Shown piece after piece: positions 23,700 through 33,694 of a stretch of 40,857 nt of DNA. The notes below the pieces were generated by a model that did no database searches, was not told the DNA's origin, and worked only from the letters and a program-made list of their open reading frames with translations. A program made the translations under genes and the position numbers. The stretch is from NCBI RefSeq assembly GCF_000342045.1, contig NZ_AONQ01000041.1, positions 1-40,857 on the forward strand, written 5' to 3'. Source of the stretch: Paramagnetospirillum caucaseum (GTDB lineage: Bacteria > Pseudomonadota > Alphaproteobacteria > Rhodospirillales > Magnetospirillaceae). How positions within the stretch are numbered: the first letter of the stretch is position 1; every line of letters begins with the position of its first letter.

Positions 23700-25582
23700 C
23701 AGAATCTCCTCAGGTCGGACGTGGTGGGAACGCCGCCGTCATCGGTGGCGATACGCGCCATGTCGCGCTTCTGCACCTCGATCATGATGTCGCGGGCGAT
23801 GGGCGCCGCCACCGCCGAACCGCCGCCGCCATGCTCGACGATCACGGCGATGGAATAGCGCGGGTTGTCGTCGGGGGCATAGGCCACGAACAGGGCGTGG
23901 TCGCGCTCCTTCCACGGCAGCTGGTCGTTCTTCTTCACCCCGGTCTCGCGCTCGCGCATGGTGATGCGCCGCACCTGGGCCGAGCCGGTCTTGCCCGACA
24001 GCCACATGCCGTCCTGGAAGATGCGGGCCTTGTAGGCGGTGCCGCCCGGCTCGTTGGACACCGCGAACATGCCCTTGCGGATCAGGGCCAGGGACTGGCG
24101 CGACACGTCCATGCTGGGCCAGGCGGGGGCGGCGCGGCCCCGGGCGGATTTCTCGGTGATCTGGTCGCGGGCCACGTGGGGCACCACCGCATAGCCGCCG
24201 TTGGCGATACGCGCCGTCATGGTGGCCAACTGCATGGCGGTGGCGGTGACATAGCCCTGGCCGATGGCGTTGATCAGGGTCTCGCCCGGATGCCAGGGCT
24301 GCTTCAACACCGCCCGCTTCCACGCCTTGTTGGGGATGATCCCCGACTTCTCGCCGGGCAGGTCGATACCGGTGGGGGTGCCCAGGCTGAACTTCTTGGC
24401 CATCTCGGCGATCTTCTCGTAGCCGACGCGGCGCGCCACTTCGTAGAAGTAGACGTCGCAGGAATTCTTGATGCCGCTGATCAGGTCCTGTGCCCCGTGG
24501 CCTTCCTTCTTCCAGCAATGGAACTTGATGGAGCCCAGTTGGGTGTGGCCCGAGCAGAACACCCGCATCTCGGGCGTGATGTCGCGGGCCTCCAGCGCCG
24601 CCAGGGCGGTCAGCATCTTGAAGGTGGAGCCGGGCGCGAAGGTGCCGCCGATGGCCTTGTTGGTCAGCGGCGAGCGGGGATTGGTCGACAGGTCCTTCCA
24701 TTCGTCGACGGACAGGCCACGATTGAAGGAATTGGGGTCGAAGGACGGGGTCGAGGCCATGACCAGCACGTCGCCGGTATGGATGTCCATCACCACCACG
24801 GCGGCGCTTTCGTCGCCTAAGCGCTGGGCGGCGTATTCCTGCAACTTCATGTCCAGCGTCAGGTTGAGGTCGAGGCCGGGCTCGCCCTCCTTGCGCTCCA
24901 GCTCGCGGATGACGCGGCCCACCGAGTTGACCTCCAGGGTCGATGTGCCGTGGCGGCCCCTGAGCGCCATGTCGTAGATACGCTCCACGCCGCCCTTGCC
25001 GATGCGAAAACCCGGCAGTTCCTCCAGCGGGTCGCCGGTCAGTTCGTTTTCCGACACCGCCGAGACGTAGCCCAGGATGTGGGCGCCCAGGCTTTCCAGC
25101 GGGTAATAACGGCTTTGGCCCACGTCGATCACCACGCCGGGCAGGTCGGCGGCGTTGACCTCGACGCGCGCCACTTCCTCCCAGGTCAGGTTCTCGCGCA
25201 CGCTCAGGGGCACGAAGCTGCGCCGCCGGCGCACCTCCTTGTGGATGCGGGCGCGGTCGCCGTCGCCGATGGCGATGATCTTGGTCAGGGCGTCCAGGGT
25301 GTAGTCAAGGGACGGCGTCTGCTCCGGCACCACCATGACGCGGTAGTTGTGCTGGTTGACCGCCATGGCGATGCCGTTGCGGTCGAGGATCAGGCCGCGC
25401 GGCGGAGCCAGCAGGCGGGTGCTGATGCGGTTGTCCTCGGCCTGGACGGCATACTTGTCCGCCTCCATGACCTGCAGATAGTACATGCGGGCCGCCAGCG
25501 CCCCCATCAGGGTCGCCTTGCCGCCAGCCAGCATCATGGCCCGGCGGGAGAACAGCTTGGAACGGTCGTTGTCGTGATACAT
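23699..25582 (-). CDS. mrdA: Penicillin-binding protein 2 (elongasome transpeptidase)
   Basis: Class B PBP that cross-links peptidoglycan in the Rod complex. 627 residues: a cytoplasmic/membrane start with helix near 12-32, a pedestal/dimerisation domain (ISTRLLAPPRGLILDRNG, then GVERIYDMALRG), and the transpeptidase domain with the nucleophile motif STFK (GGTFAPGSTFKMLTAL), the second motif SCD (KNSCDVYFYEVA) and the third motif KTG (LSGKTGSAQVR). All catalytic residues are present. It sits between mreD (12 bases upstream) and rodA (one-base overlap), the usual alphaproteobacterial order. Confidence 0.97.
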   Translation of the reverse strand: MYHDNDRSKLFSRRAMMLAGGKATLMGALAARMYYLQVMEADKYAVQAEDNRISTRLLAPPRGLILDRNGIAMAVNQHNYRVMVVPEQTPSLDYTLDALTKIIAIGDGDRARIHKEVRRRRSFVPLSVRENLTWEEVARVEVNAADLPGVVIDVGQSRYYPLESLGAHILGYVSAVSENELTGDPLEELPGFRIGKGGVERIYDMALRGRHGTSTLEVNSVGRVIRELERKEGEPGLDLNLTLDMKLQEYAAQRLGDESAAVVVMDIHTGDVLVMASTPSFDPNSFNRGLSVDEWKDLSTNPRSPLTNKAIGGTFAPGSTFKMLTALAALEARDITPEMRVFCSGHTQLGSIKFHCWKKEGHGAQDLISGIKNSCDVYFYEVARRVGYEKIAEMAKKFSLGTPTGIDLPGEKSGIIPNKAWKRAVLKQPWHPGETLINAIGQGYVTATAMQLATMTARIANGGYAVVPHVARDQITEKSARGRAAPAWPSMDVSRQSLALIRKGMFAVSNEPGGTAYKARIFQDGMWLSGKTGSAQVRRITMRERETGVKKNDQLPWKERDHALFVAYAPDDNPRYSIAVIVEHGGGGSAVAAPIARDIMIEVQKRDMARIATDDGGVPTTSDLRRF

Positions 25583-25594
25583 GGCCCGTCCTCC

Positions 25595-26110
25595 CTACAC
25601 GTCGCGCAGGAAGGCGAGCTGTGTCCGGGCCAGCGTCCAGGTCAGCAGCGGGAACAGGGCCAGGGTCATCAGGTATTCGAACACCACCGGCGCGATATCC
25701 AGCGGCCGGCCCTTGATGAACGACAGCAGCAGCCAGGCCATGCCGATGGCGCCAGCGGTCAGCAGGCTGAACGCCCACCAGGTGACGGCGAACGACTTGC
25801 CCAGGAAGAACTTGCGCTGCGAGGCGGCAGTACCCTGGACCAGCAGCAGCACCAGGGCGTTGACCCCCAGCGGCGTGCCGGCGACGATGTCGTAGAGCAG
25901 GCCGATGACGAAGGCCAGCCAGGCGGGCAGCAGATCGGGGCGGTAGATGGCCCAGTAATAGACCCCCATCAGCGGCAGCATGGGCGCGATGCCGGAAAAG
26001 CCGGGAATGTGGGTCGGAATGGCGGTCAGCAGCAGCAGGAATACGGTGATGCCGAAGGGGACCGAATGGCGGACCCAGGTGTCCATCTTCACCCAGACGG
26101 AGGGTTTCAC
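25595..26110 (-). CDS. mreD: Rod shape-determining protein MreD
   Basis: Integral membrane subunit of the Rod complex that modulates MreC. 171 residues, five to six hydrophobic helices, with the MreD-typical start (VRHSVPFGITVFLLLLTAIP) and the conserved PLMGVYYWAIYRPDLLPAWLAFVIGLLYDIVAGTPLGVNAL. Weak sequence conservation is normal for this family; position between mreC (four-base ATGA overlap) and mrdA settles the call. Confidence 0.95.
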   Translation of the reverse strand: MKPSVWVKMDTWVRHSVPFGITVFLLLLTAIPTHIPGFSGIAPMLPLMGVYYWAIYRPDLLPAWLAFVIGLLYDIVAGTPLGVNALVLLLVQGTAASQRKFFLGKSFAVTWWAFSLLTAGAIGMAWLLLSFIKGRPLDIAPVVFEYLMTLALFPLLTWTLARTQLAFLRDV

Positions 26111-26994
26111 TCCTCCCTCCCGCGGCGGCGGCGCTCCGGCGGCGGCGGGCGCTCGAACGGCAGGATGCCGCCCAGGCCGAAATCGACGATGGACACGAAT
26201 TCCAGCCGGTGGCGCTGGACGAAGGGCTCAACCCGGACGATGCCGTCGGTCACCGACGACACCATGCCCACCGGAATGCCCGGCGGGAAGGCGCCGCCCG
26301 AGGCGGCGGTGACCACCCGGTCGCCCACCGAGATGGTCGGGCTGCCGGTGATGTAATTGAGGCGCGGCCGCTGGCTGTTGTCGCCGGTCAGGATGGCCCG
26401 GGTACGGGTGGCTTCCAGCATGACCGGGGTGCGGGCGTTGATGTCGGTGATCAGCAGCAGGCGCGACGAGCGGGCGCCCACCTCGGCCACGTGGCCGGCC
26501 AGGGCTTCGCCGGTCAGCACCGCCTGGCCCTTGCGCACCCCGTCCTTGGCGCCGGCCCCCAGCAGCATGCTCTGGCCGAAGGCCGAACCCATGTCGCCGA
26601 TCACCCGTGCGGTGACGAAGGCGGGGTCGGGATCGGGGACGTAGTTCAACTGGTCGTGCAGGACGGTGTTTTCCGCCTCCAGGCGGCGCGCCACCGTCTG
26701 CCAATGCATCAGCTTGGCGTTCTCTTCCTTGAGCCGGGCGTTCTCGGTGCGCAGGTTGGCCAACTCGTGGAAGTTCTCGGTGACCTGGGCGATGGTGGCG
26801 GCGGGCCGCGCCATGGCATCCAGCAGGGGGGCGATGGCGTCGGCGACCAGGGCGCGGGTGCGCTCGATCAGCACGATGTCGGCCTTGCCGAGGATCATCA
26901 GGGCCACCGAGGCGACGATCAGAGAAAGAAAGGCGAAGCGCTGGACCAGCAGCCTTAATGTCGCGAGCCGACCTGCCGCACCCGACTGCTTCAC
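26107..26994 (-). CDS. mreC: Rod shape-determining protein MreC
   Basis: Bitopic scaffold protein that activates PBP2. 295 residues: basic N-tail, membrane helix at about 19-39 (FAFLSLIVASVALMILGKADI), a coiled coil (FHELANLRTENARLKEENAKL), then the double beta-barrel (RVIGDMGSAFGQSMLLGAGAKDGVRKGQAVL, GHVAEVGARSSRLLLITD, VGDRVVTAASGGAFPPGIPVG). The C-terminal tail is basic (RPPPPERRRRGREE). The gap of 106 bases to mreB contains AT-rich sequence with no clear terminator, so the operon probably continues. Confidence 0.96.
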   Translation of the reverse strand: MKQSGAAGRLATLRLLVQRFAFLSLIVASVALMILGKADIVLIERTRALVADAIAPLLDAMARPAATIAQVTENFHELANLRTENARLKEENAKLMHWQTVARRLEAENTVLHDQLNYVPDPDPAFVTARVIGDMGSAFGQSMLLGAGAKDGVRKGQAVLTGEALAGHVAEVGARSSRLLLITDINARTPVMLEATRTRAILTGDNSQRPRLNYITGSPTISVGDRVVTAASGGAFPPGIPVGMVSSVTDGIVRVEPFVQRHRLEFVSIVDFGLGGILPFERPPPPERRRRGREE

Positions 26995-27100
26995 CTAGCC
27001 CCTCCGTTCCGCCGATGCTCCCCGGCACCATGGGGAAAACTTCGGCTCGATCCTACTATATCTAGTAACCGTAAAACTACCAATTACGGCAGCCGGGGGC

Positions 27101-28147
<1,047 letters not shown>

Positions 28148-28199
28148 TCACTCACCTTACGATGCGTCTTTGAATGATCCCAGCCGCGCGCGTGCTATA

Positions 28200-29744
28200 T
28201 CATGGCCCGGCGGCGTCGGGGGCGGTTTTTTGCCGCTTGACCAGAAGTTTGTTCAGGGCGTTGACGTAGGCCCGCGCCGACGCCACCAGGGTGTCGGTCT
28301 CGGCGCCCTGGCCGTTGACGCTCTTGCCATCCTCTTCCAGACGCACGGTAACCTCGGCCTGGGCGTCGGTCCCTTGCGTCACCGCGCTCACCTGATAGAG
28401 CTGCAGCTTGGCCTCGTGGGGGAACAGCGCCTTGATGGCGTTGAAGGTGGCGTCGACGGGGCCGTCGCCGGTGGCGCGGACTTCCCGCGTCACGCCGTCG
28501 ACGGACAGTTCCAGCACCGCCGACGGCGGCTGGTGCTTGGTGCCGCACAGCACCTCCAGCGAAATCAGCTTGACCCGGTCGTTGCCGCGCACCACCGCGT
28601 CGTCCACCAGGGCGACGATGTCCTCGTCGAACACGTCCTTCTTGCGGTCGGCCAGATCCTTGAAGCGGTTGAAGGCGTCCTCCACCGCGTTGTCGCCCAG
28701 GTCGTAGCCCAGTTCCTTCAGCTTGGCCTTGAAGGCGGCGCGCCCCGAATGCTTGCCCATCACCAGATGCGAGCGGTGCAGGCCGACGGAATCCGGGGTC
28801 ATGATCTCGTAGGTCTGGGCGTGCTTCAGCACCCCGTCCTGATGGATGCCCGATTCGTGGGCGAAGGCGTTCTTGCCGACGATGGCCTTGTTGGGCTGGA
28901 CCACGAAGCCGGTGATGGTCGAGACCAGACGCGACGCCTTGGTGATGTTCTCGGTCTTGATGCCGGTCTTGAAGGGCATCCGGTCGGGCCGGGTGCGCAG
29001 CGCCATGACGATCTCTTCCATGGCGGCGTTGCCGGCGCGCTCGCCCAGGCCGTTGATGGTGCATTCGATCTGCCGGGCGCCTTTGCCGACGGCGGCCAGG
29101 GAATTGGCCACCGCCAACCCCAGGTCGTTGTGGCAATGCACCGAGATGACCGCCTTGTCGATATTGGGCACCCGGTTGAACAGCATCTCGATCAGGGCGG
29201 CATACTCGTCGGGGACGGCGTAGCCCACGGTGTCGGGGATGTTGATGGTGCGCGCCCCGGATTTGATGGCGGCCTCGACGCAGCGGCACAGGAAGTCATG
29301 CTCGGTGCGCGAGCCGTCCTCGGCCGACCATTCCACGTCGTCTGTGAGCGAGCGGGCATAGGCCACCGATTCGGCGACCTTCTCCAGCACCTTCTCCGGC
29401 TCCATCTGCAGCTTGTATTTCATGTGCAGCGGGCTGGTGGACAGGAAGGTGTGGATGCGGCCGCTGGCCGCCGGCTTGATGGCCGCGGCGCAGCGCTCGA
29501 TGTCGCCCCTGGTGGCGCGGGCCAGGCCGCAGATCACCGAGTTCCTCACCGCCTTGGCCACCGCCTCGACCGCCTCGAAATCGCCGTTGGACGCGATGGG
29601 GAAGCCGGCCTCGATCACGTCGACCCCCATCTCCTCCAGCACCAGCGCGATGCGGACCTTCTCCTCCAGGTTCATGGAGGCGCCGGGCGATTGCTCGCCG
29701 TCACGCAGCGTGGTGTCGAAGATGATGACGCGGTTGTGGTCCAT
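28200..29744 (-). CDS. leuA: 2-isopropylmalate synthase
   Basis: First committed step of leucine synthesis: acetyl-CoA plus 2-oxoisovalerate to 2-isopropylmalate. 514 residues. The catalytic TIM barrel begins VIIFDTTLRDGEQSPGASMN and has the metal-binding HCHNDLGLAVANSLAAV and GLGERAGNAAMEE; the linker has NAFAHESGIHQDGVLK; the C-terminal regulatory LeuA-dimer domain (about residues 385-500) is intact, so leucine feedback is expected. A well-formed set of GTGAAAC repeats lies about 80 bases upstream. It stands alone, on the same strand as the mre operon but with different function. Confidence 0.97.
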   Translation of the reverse strand: MDHNRVIIFDTTLRDGEQSPGASMNLEEKVRIALVLEEMGVDVIEAGFPIASNGDFEAVEAVAKAVRNSVICGLARATRGDIERCAAAIKPAASGRIHTFLSTSPLHMKYKLQMEPEKVLEKVAESVAYARSLTDDVEWSAEDGSRTEHDFLCRCVEAAIKSGARTINIPDTVGYAVPDEYAALIEMLFNRVPNIDKAVISVHCHNDLGLAVANSLAAVGKGARQIECTINGLGERAGNAAMEEIVMALRTRPDRMPFKTGIKTENITKASRLVSTITGFVVQPNKAIVGKNAFAHESGIHQDGVLKHAQTYEIMTPDSVGLHRSHLVMGKHSGRAAFKAKLKELGYDLGDNAVEDAFNRFKDLADRKKDVFDEDIVALVDDAVVRGNDRVKLISLEVLCGTKHQPPSAVLELSVDGVTREVRATGDGPVDATFNAIKALFPHEAKLQLYQVSAVTQGTDAQAEVTVRLEEDGKSVNGQGAETDTLVASARAYVNALNKLLVKRQKTAPDAAGP

Positions 29745-29824
29745 GCACTCGCTCTTGAACTCTGGGGCGCGACGGGGGTGCGCGTACGGAAAAAGAGGCG
29801 AGCGCGGCCCGCCGGAAGCGGCCG

Positions 29825-29891
29825 GTGAAACAGGGTCGTGAAACCCGTTTCACCGCGCCTATAGGAAGGCCATTTCACGGGGCAATGTCAA
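29825..29891 (-). promoter_or_regulatory. leuA upstream region: TTGACA element and GTGAAAC repeats
   Basis: A consensus TTGACA on the minus strand (29891-29886) is followed by TTCCTATA-like -10 candidates (about 29867-29860) at 18-20 base spacing. Downstream of it, inside the untranslated leader, are GTGAAAC-CC-GTTTCAC (29838-29853, perfect palindrome) and a further GTGAAAC at 29825-29831. The arms can pair in alternative ways, so this could be a protein operator or an RNA switch. No leucine-rich leader peptide is visible. Confidence 0.4.
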
Positions 29892-30130
29892 CACAGATCA
29901 TGTGTCGGAATCGCAGGGGCCTCCAAGCTTTCCTCCCGTTGCTCCCGTCCGGCGGGGCCGGGGCGAGAGGGGGAGACGGCGGCGTCCAGGATTCATTCCA
30001 TGAAGCTGTCTAGCGGCTTGATGGGAAAGCGGAAAATTGTGTGCGCCCGCTCACAGTCCATACCCGACAAAAATACTAGCATGATTTCGGGATGGACGAT
30101 TGAGATGCATGGGTTTGGAGCCTTGACGTG
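29892..30130. other. Intergenic stretch between leuA and the 401-residue protein gene
   Basis: No coding signal seen. The right half (about 30000-30125) is less GC-rich, with the tract GACAAAAATACTAGCATGATTT (first part 30065-30080) that may hold a promoter for the plus-strand gene, but I cannot identify a convincing -35/-10 pair. Confidence 0.3.
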
Positions 30131-31336
30131 ATGCGTACCGCCTCGATCCAGTCCGCTGCCGCCCGGCAGTCGCGACAGACCATCAACCGGACCCTGGCGG
30201 GGCCGGTCATGGCCAAGCTGGTGGATATGGTTCCCGATCTGGCCTGGGTGCCGCGCGGCCGGGAACTGGAAACGGCATTGCGCGACTGCGACCTGCTGCA
30301 CCGCTGCTTCATCGCCTTCCGCACCCACCGGGCCAGCTTCCGCCCCCTGCTGGTGGACGGGCGCGGCCGTCCGGTGGACAACGACAACACCCCGCTGACC
30401 TGCGGCCGCACCGTCAACCAGATCATCTCCATGATCGTCCGCTCGGCGGCCAAGCGGCATTTCCGCGCCCGCCTGGATTGCGGCTTCCCGCCCGGCCGTG
30501 CCGAGCGGCTGCGCCGGCCCGAGGACGTGGGCTGGGGCGGCATGCTGGCCTGGATGAGCGACAGGACGGACGAGCGGCGGAACCGCAAGGGCCAATCCCC
30601 CGGCGACCTTCTGTACGGCGCCATCCGCCGCTACCTGCTGCACGACTGGCAGGTGCCGATCATTCCCCAATACGCCCGCATGACGCCGCCCGAGGTGCGC
30701 GCCCTGGGCTCGCGCATCCTCGACTTCCGCGATGCCGCCGAACTGGCCGCCTGGCTGGAGGGCGGCGAGACCGGGCGGCGGATGCCGGCCGAGTGGGTGG
30801 TCGAGCCGGTTTCCTTGGCGCCGGAGTCCGCCTCCGCGTCCGACTCCGTCCCCGATCCGGTGGCCGAGATTGCCGCCCCCGAGCCGGTCGAGGGTGCCGC
30901 CACCCTGCCGAGCGCTTCCTTGGCCGGCGACGGGCGGTCCCGTCTGGGCGAGGTGCTGTCCGCCGACGGCCGTCTGATCCGCATGGAAACCGTGGTGCCG
31001 CTGCTGACCACGCCGGAGCTGAAGGCCGCCCTGGGCCATCCGGGGCGGGAGGAGTTGCGCCGCGCCGCCCGTTCCCTGGCCGGCACGGGCGCCAACACCG
31101 TGCGCCGCCTGGCGGTGGATTACGGCCTGTCGCCGGAGCAGATGACCGCCATGCTGGCCAAGTCCGCCCTGCTGCTGCCCCCTGCCGTCTACGAAAGAAT
31201 GTTCGGCCGCAAGGGCGAACTGGTGCTGATCCTGGCCCTGATCGGCCGGGCGCGGGCCGCCGGCCTGGATGCCCAGGCCTCGCCCGCCGCCTTCGCCGCC
31301 TTCATGGAGGATCTGTTCGGCCGCTTTGCCCGCTGA
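30131..31336 (+). CDS. Unrecognised 401-residue protein
   Basis: I do not recognise a family. The N-terminal ~210 residues form one compact block with conserved-looking stretches (VPDLAWVPRGRELETALRDC, CFIAFRTHRASFRPLLVDGRG, TVNQIISMIVRSAAKRHFRAR). A linker rich in Ser, Pro, Ala and Glu (about 225-275) leads to a helical C-terminal region with a DegV/armadillo-like look (TVVPLLTTPELKAALGHPG, ANTVRRLAVDYGLSPEQMTAML). No signal peptide or membrane helix, so cytosolic. Arg is abundant in the first block, which could contact nucleic acid or phospholipid. Starts at ATG 30131 or the GTG immediately before it. Its 3' end overlaps the convergent DUF2461 gene by 35 bases. Confidence 0.6.
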   Translation: MRTASIQSAAARQSRQTINRTLAGPVMAKLVDMVPDLAWVPRGRELETALRDCDLLHRCFIAFRTHRASFRPLLVDGRGRPVDNDNTPLTCGRTVNQIISMIVRSAAKRHFRARLDCGFPPGRAERLRRPEDVGWGGMLAWMSDRTDERRNRKGQSPGDLLYGAIRRYLLHDWQVPIIPQYARMTPPEVRALGSRILDFRDAAELAAWLEGGETGRRMPAEWVVEPVSLAPESASASDSVPDPVAEIAAPEPVEGAATLPSASLAGDGRSRLGEVLSADGRLIRMETVVPLLTTPELKAALGHPGREELRRAARSLAGTGANTVRRLAVDYGLSPEQMTAMLAKSALLLPPAVYERMFGRKGELVLILALIGRARAAGLDAQASPAAFAAFMEDLFGRFAR

Positions 31337-32003
31337 GCAGGTGGTAGAGCGGTGCCATGCGGGCGAGGCGCGCCGTGAGTTCCGTGACGAGATCCGGCGA
31401 GAAGAACAGCGGCTCCATGGGGCGCTCGCGGATGAGCACGCCCGATTTTAGGCCGAACCAGCCGAGCACCGGGGTGGGCAGGGCGTCCTCCATGCCCTTG
31501 GGCAGGCGGGGACGGCGGTAGGCCTCCCCCGTCAGGGTGAAGCCCGCATCCGCAGCCGCCGCCATGGCCTCGGCGAAGCGGCCGGGGCGGGCGGCGATGG
31601 CGGCGCGCAGTTCGGTCATGGTGGCGGGGCTGGCGGCGTAGTAGCCCAGGCCGTAGCGGTAGCCGCCCGGCGCGAAGGCCAGGAAGAAGGTGGGGCGGCT
31701 CTGCCAGCCTTCGCCGGCCCGGCGGAAACTCATCCACTGCTTGACGCGGTAGGGCGACTTGTCGCGGGAGAAGCGGGTGTCGCGGCGGATGCGCGAGATG
31801 GCGCCGCCCATGGGACTGGCGTCGAAGCCGGGATCGATCTCCAGCATGGCCGGCGCCATGGTCGCGAACAACCGGCGCAGCGGCGTCTGGATCAGGTCGC
31901 GGTAGTCGTCCTTGCGGGCGTTGAACCAGCCGGTGTCGTTGTTGGCGGCCAGTTCGGCCAGGAAGGCGGGGGCCTGGGGGGCGAAGCCGGGAAAGTCGGT
32001 CAT
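31302..32003 (-). CDS. DUF2461 family protein (TIGR02453)
   Basis: A 233-residue DUF2461 protein. Signatures: FLAELAANNDTGWFNARKDDY near the start, RIRRDTRFSRDKSPYRVKQWMSF in the middle, and GYRYGLGYYAASPATMTELRAAI. The family is widespread in bacteria and fungi but has no established reaction. No membrane or export signal. The last ~12 codons overlap the convergent gene on the other strand (31302-31336). It lies after ilvC in the same direction, but a strong terminator at 32034-32068 separates them, so it likely has its own promoter in or near 32004-32033, which I cannot see. Confidence 0.88.
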   Translation of the reverse strand: MTDFPGFAPQAPAFLAELAANNDTGWFNARKDDYRDLIQTPLRRLFATMAPAMLEIDPGFDASPMGGAISRIRRDTRFSRDKSPYRVKQWMSFRRAGEGWQSRPTFFLAFAPGGYRYGLGYYAASPATMTELRAAIAARPGRFAEAMAAAADAGFTLTGEAYRRPRLPKGMEDALPTPVLGWFGLKSGVLIRERPMEPLFFSPDLVTELTARLARMAPLYHLLSGQSGRTDPP

Positions 32004-32033
32004 GGCGCGATGCTACCTCAGACCCGGCCCATG

Positions 32034-32068
32034 AAAAAAGCCCCGGCGATTTCCCGCCGGAGCCTTTT
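32034..32068 (-). terminator. Rho-independent terminator after ilvC
   Basis: On the minus strand AAAAGGCTCCGGCG pairs with CGCCGGGGCTTTTT (14 pairs, two of them G-U) around the loop GGAAAT and ends in a T6 run, 23 bases beyond the ilvC stop. Confidence 0.88.
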
Positions 32069-32090
32069 CCGAACCGTGCAGGGATCGGGC

Positions 32091-33164
<1,074 letters not shown>

Positions 33165-33686
33165 CTAAATCGGATTCGGTCCGCGCGCAATGGCGACGAC
33201 GCCGGTGCGCGAAACGTCGGTCAGACCCAGGGGCTCCATCAGCTTGATGAAGGCGTCCACCTTCTCGGTGGCGCCCACCACCTCGAAGACGAAGCTCTCG
33301 TTGGTGGAATCGATGGCCCGCGCCCGGAAGATGTCGGCGATGCGCAAGGATTCCACCCGCTTGTCGCCGGTGGCCACCACCTTGATCAGGGCCAGTTCGC
33401 GGCTGACATGAGGACCTTCGATGGTCAGGTCGTGGACCTTGTGCACCGGCACCAGGCGGCGCAGCTGGTTCTTGATCTGCTCGATGATCATGGCGGTGCC
33501 GCTGGTCACGATGGTGATGCGCGACAGCTTCTGCGCCGCGTCCACCTCGGCCACGGTCAGGCTTTCGATGTTGTAGCCGCGACCCGAGAACAGGCCGATG
33601 ACCCGGGCCAGCACGCCGGATTCGTTATCCACCAGGACGGCGACGGTGTGGCGGTTGATTTCCTCGATGGCTTTGGTCACTTGCAT
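33165..33686 (-). CDS. ilvN: Acetolactate synthase small (regulatory) subunit
   Basis: Regulatory subunit that gives valine feedback to IlvB. 173 residues with the N-terminal ACT domain HTVAVLVDNESGVLARVIGLFSGRGYNIESL and the second ACT-like half (RELALIKVV, RARAIDSTNESFVFEVVGATEKVDAFIKLMEPLG). Start chosen at the ATG for MQVTKAIEE, nine bases after the ilvB stop, with a G7 tract in between acting as ribosome site. Confidence 0.97.
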   Translation of the reverse strand: MQVTKAIEEINRHTVAVLVDNESGVLARVIGLFSGRGYNIESLTVAEVDAAQKLSRITIVTSGTAMIIEQIKNQLRRLVPVHKVHDLTIEGPHVSRELALIKVVATGDKRVESLRIADIFRARAIDSTNESFVFEVVGATEKVDAFIKLMEPLGLTDVSRTGVVAIARGPNPI

Positions 33687-33694
33687 TCCCCCCC

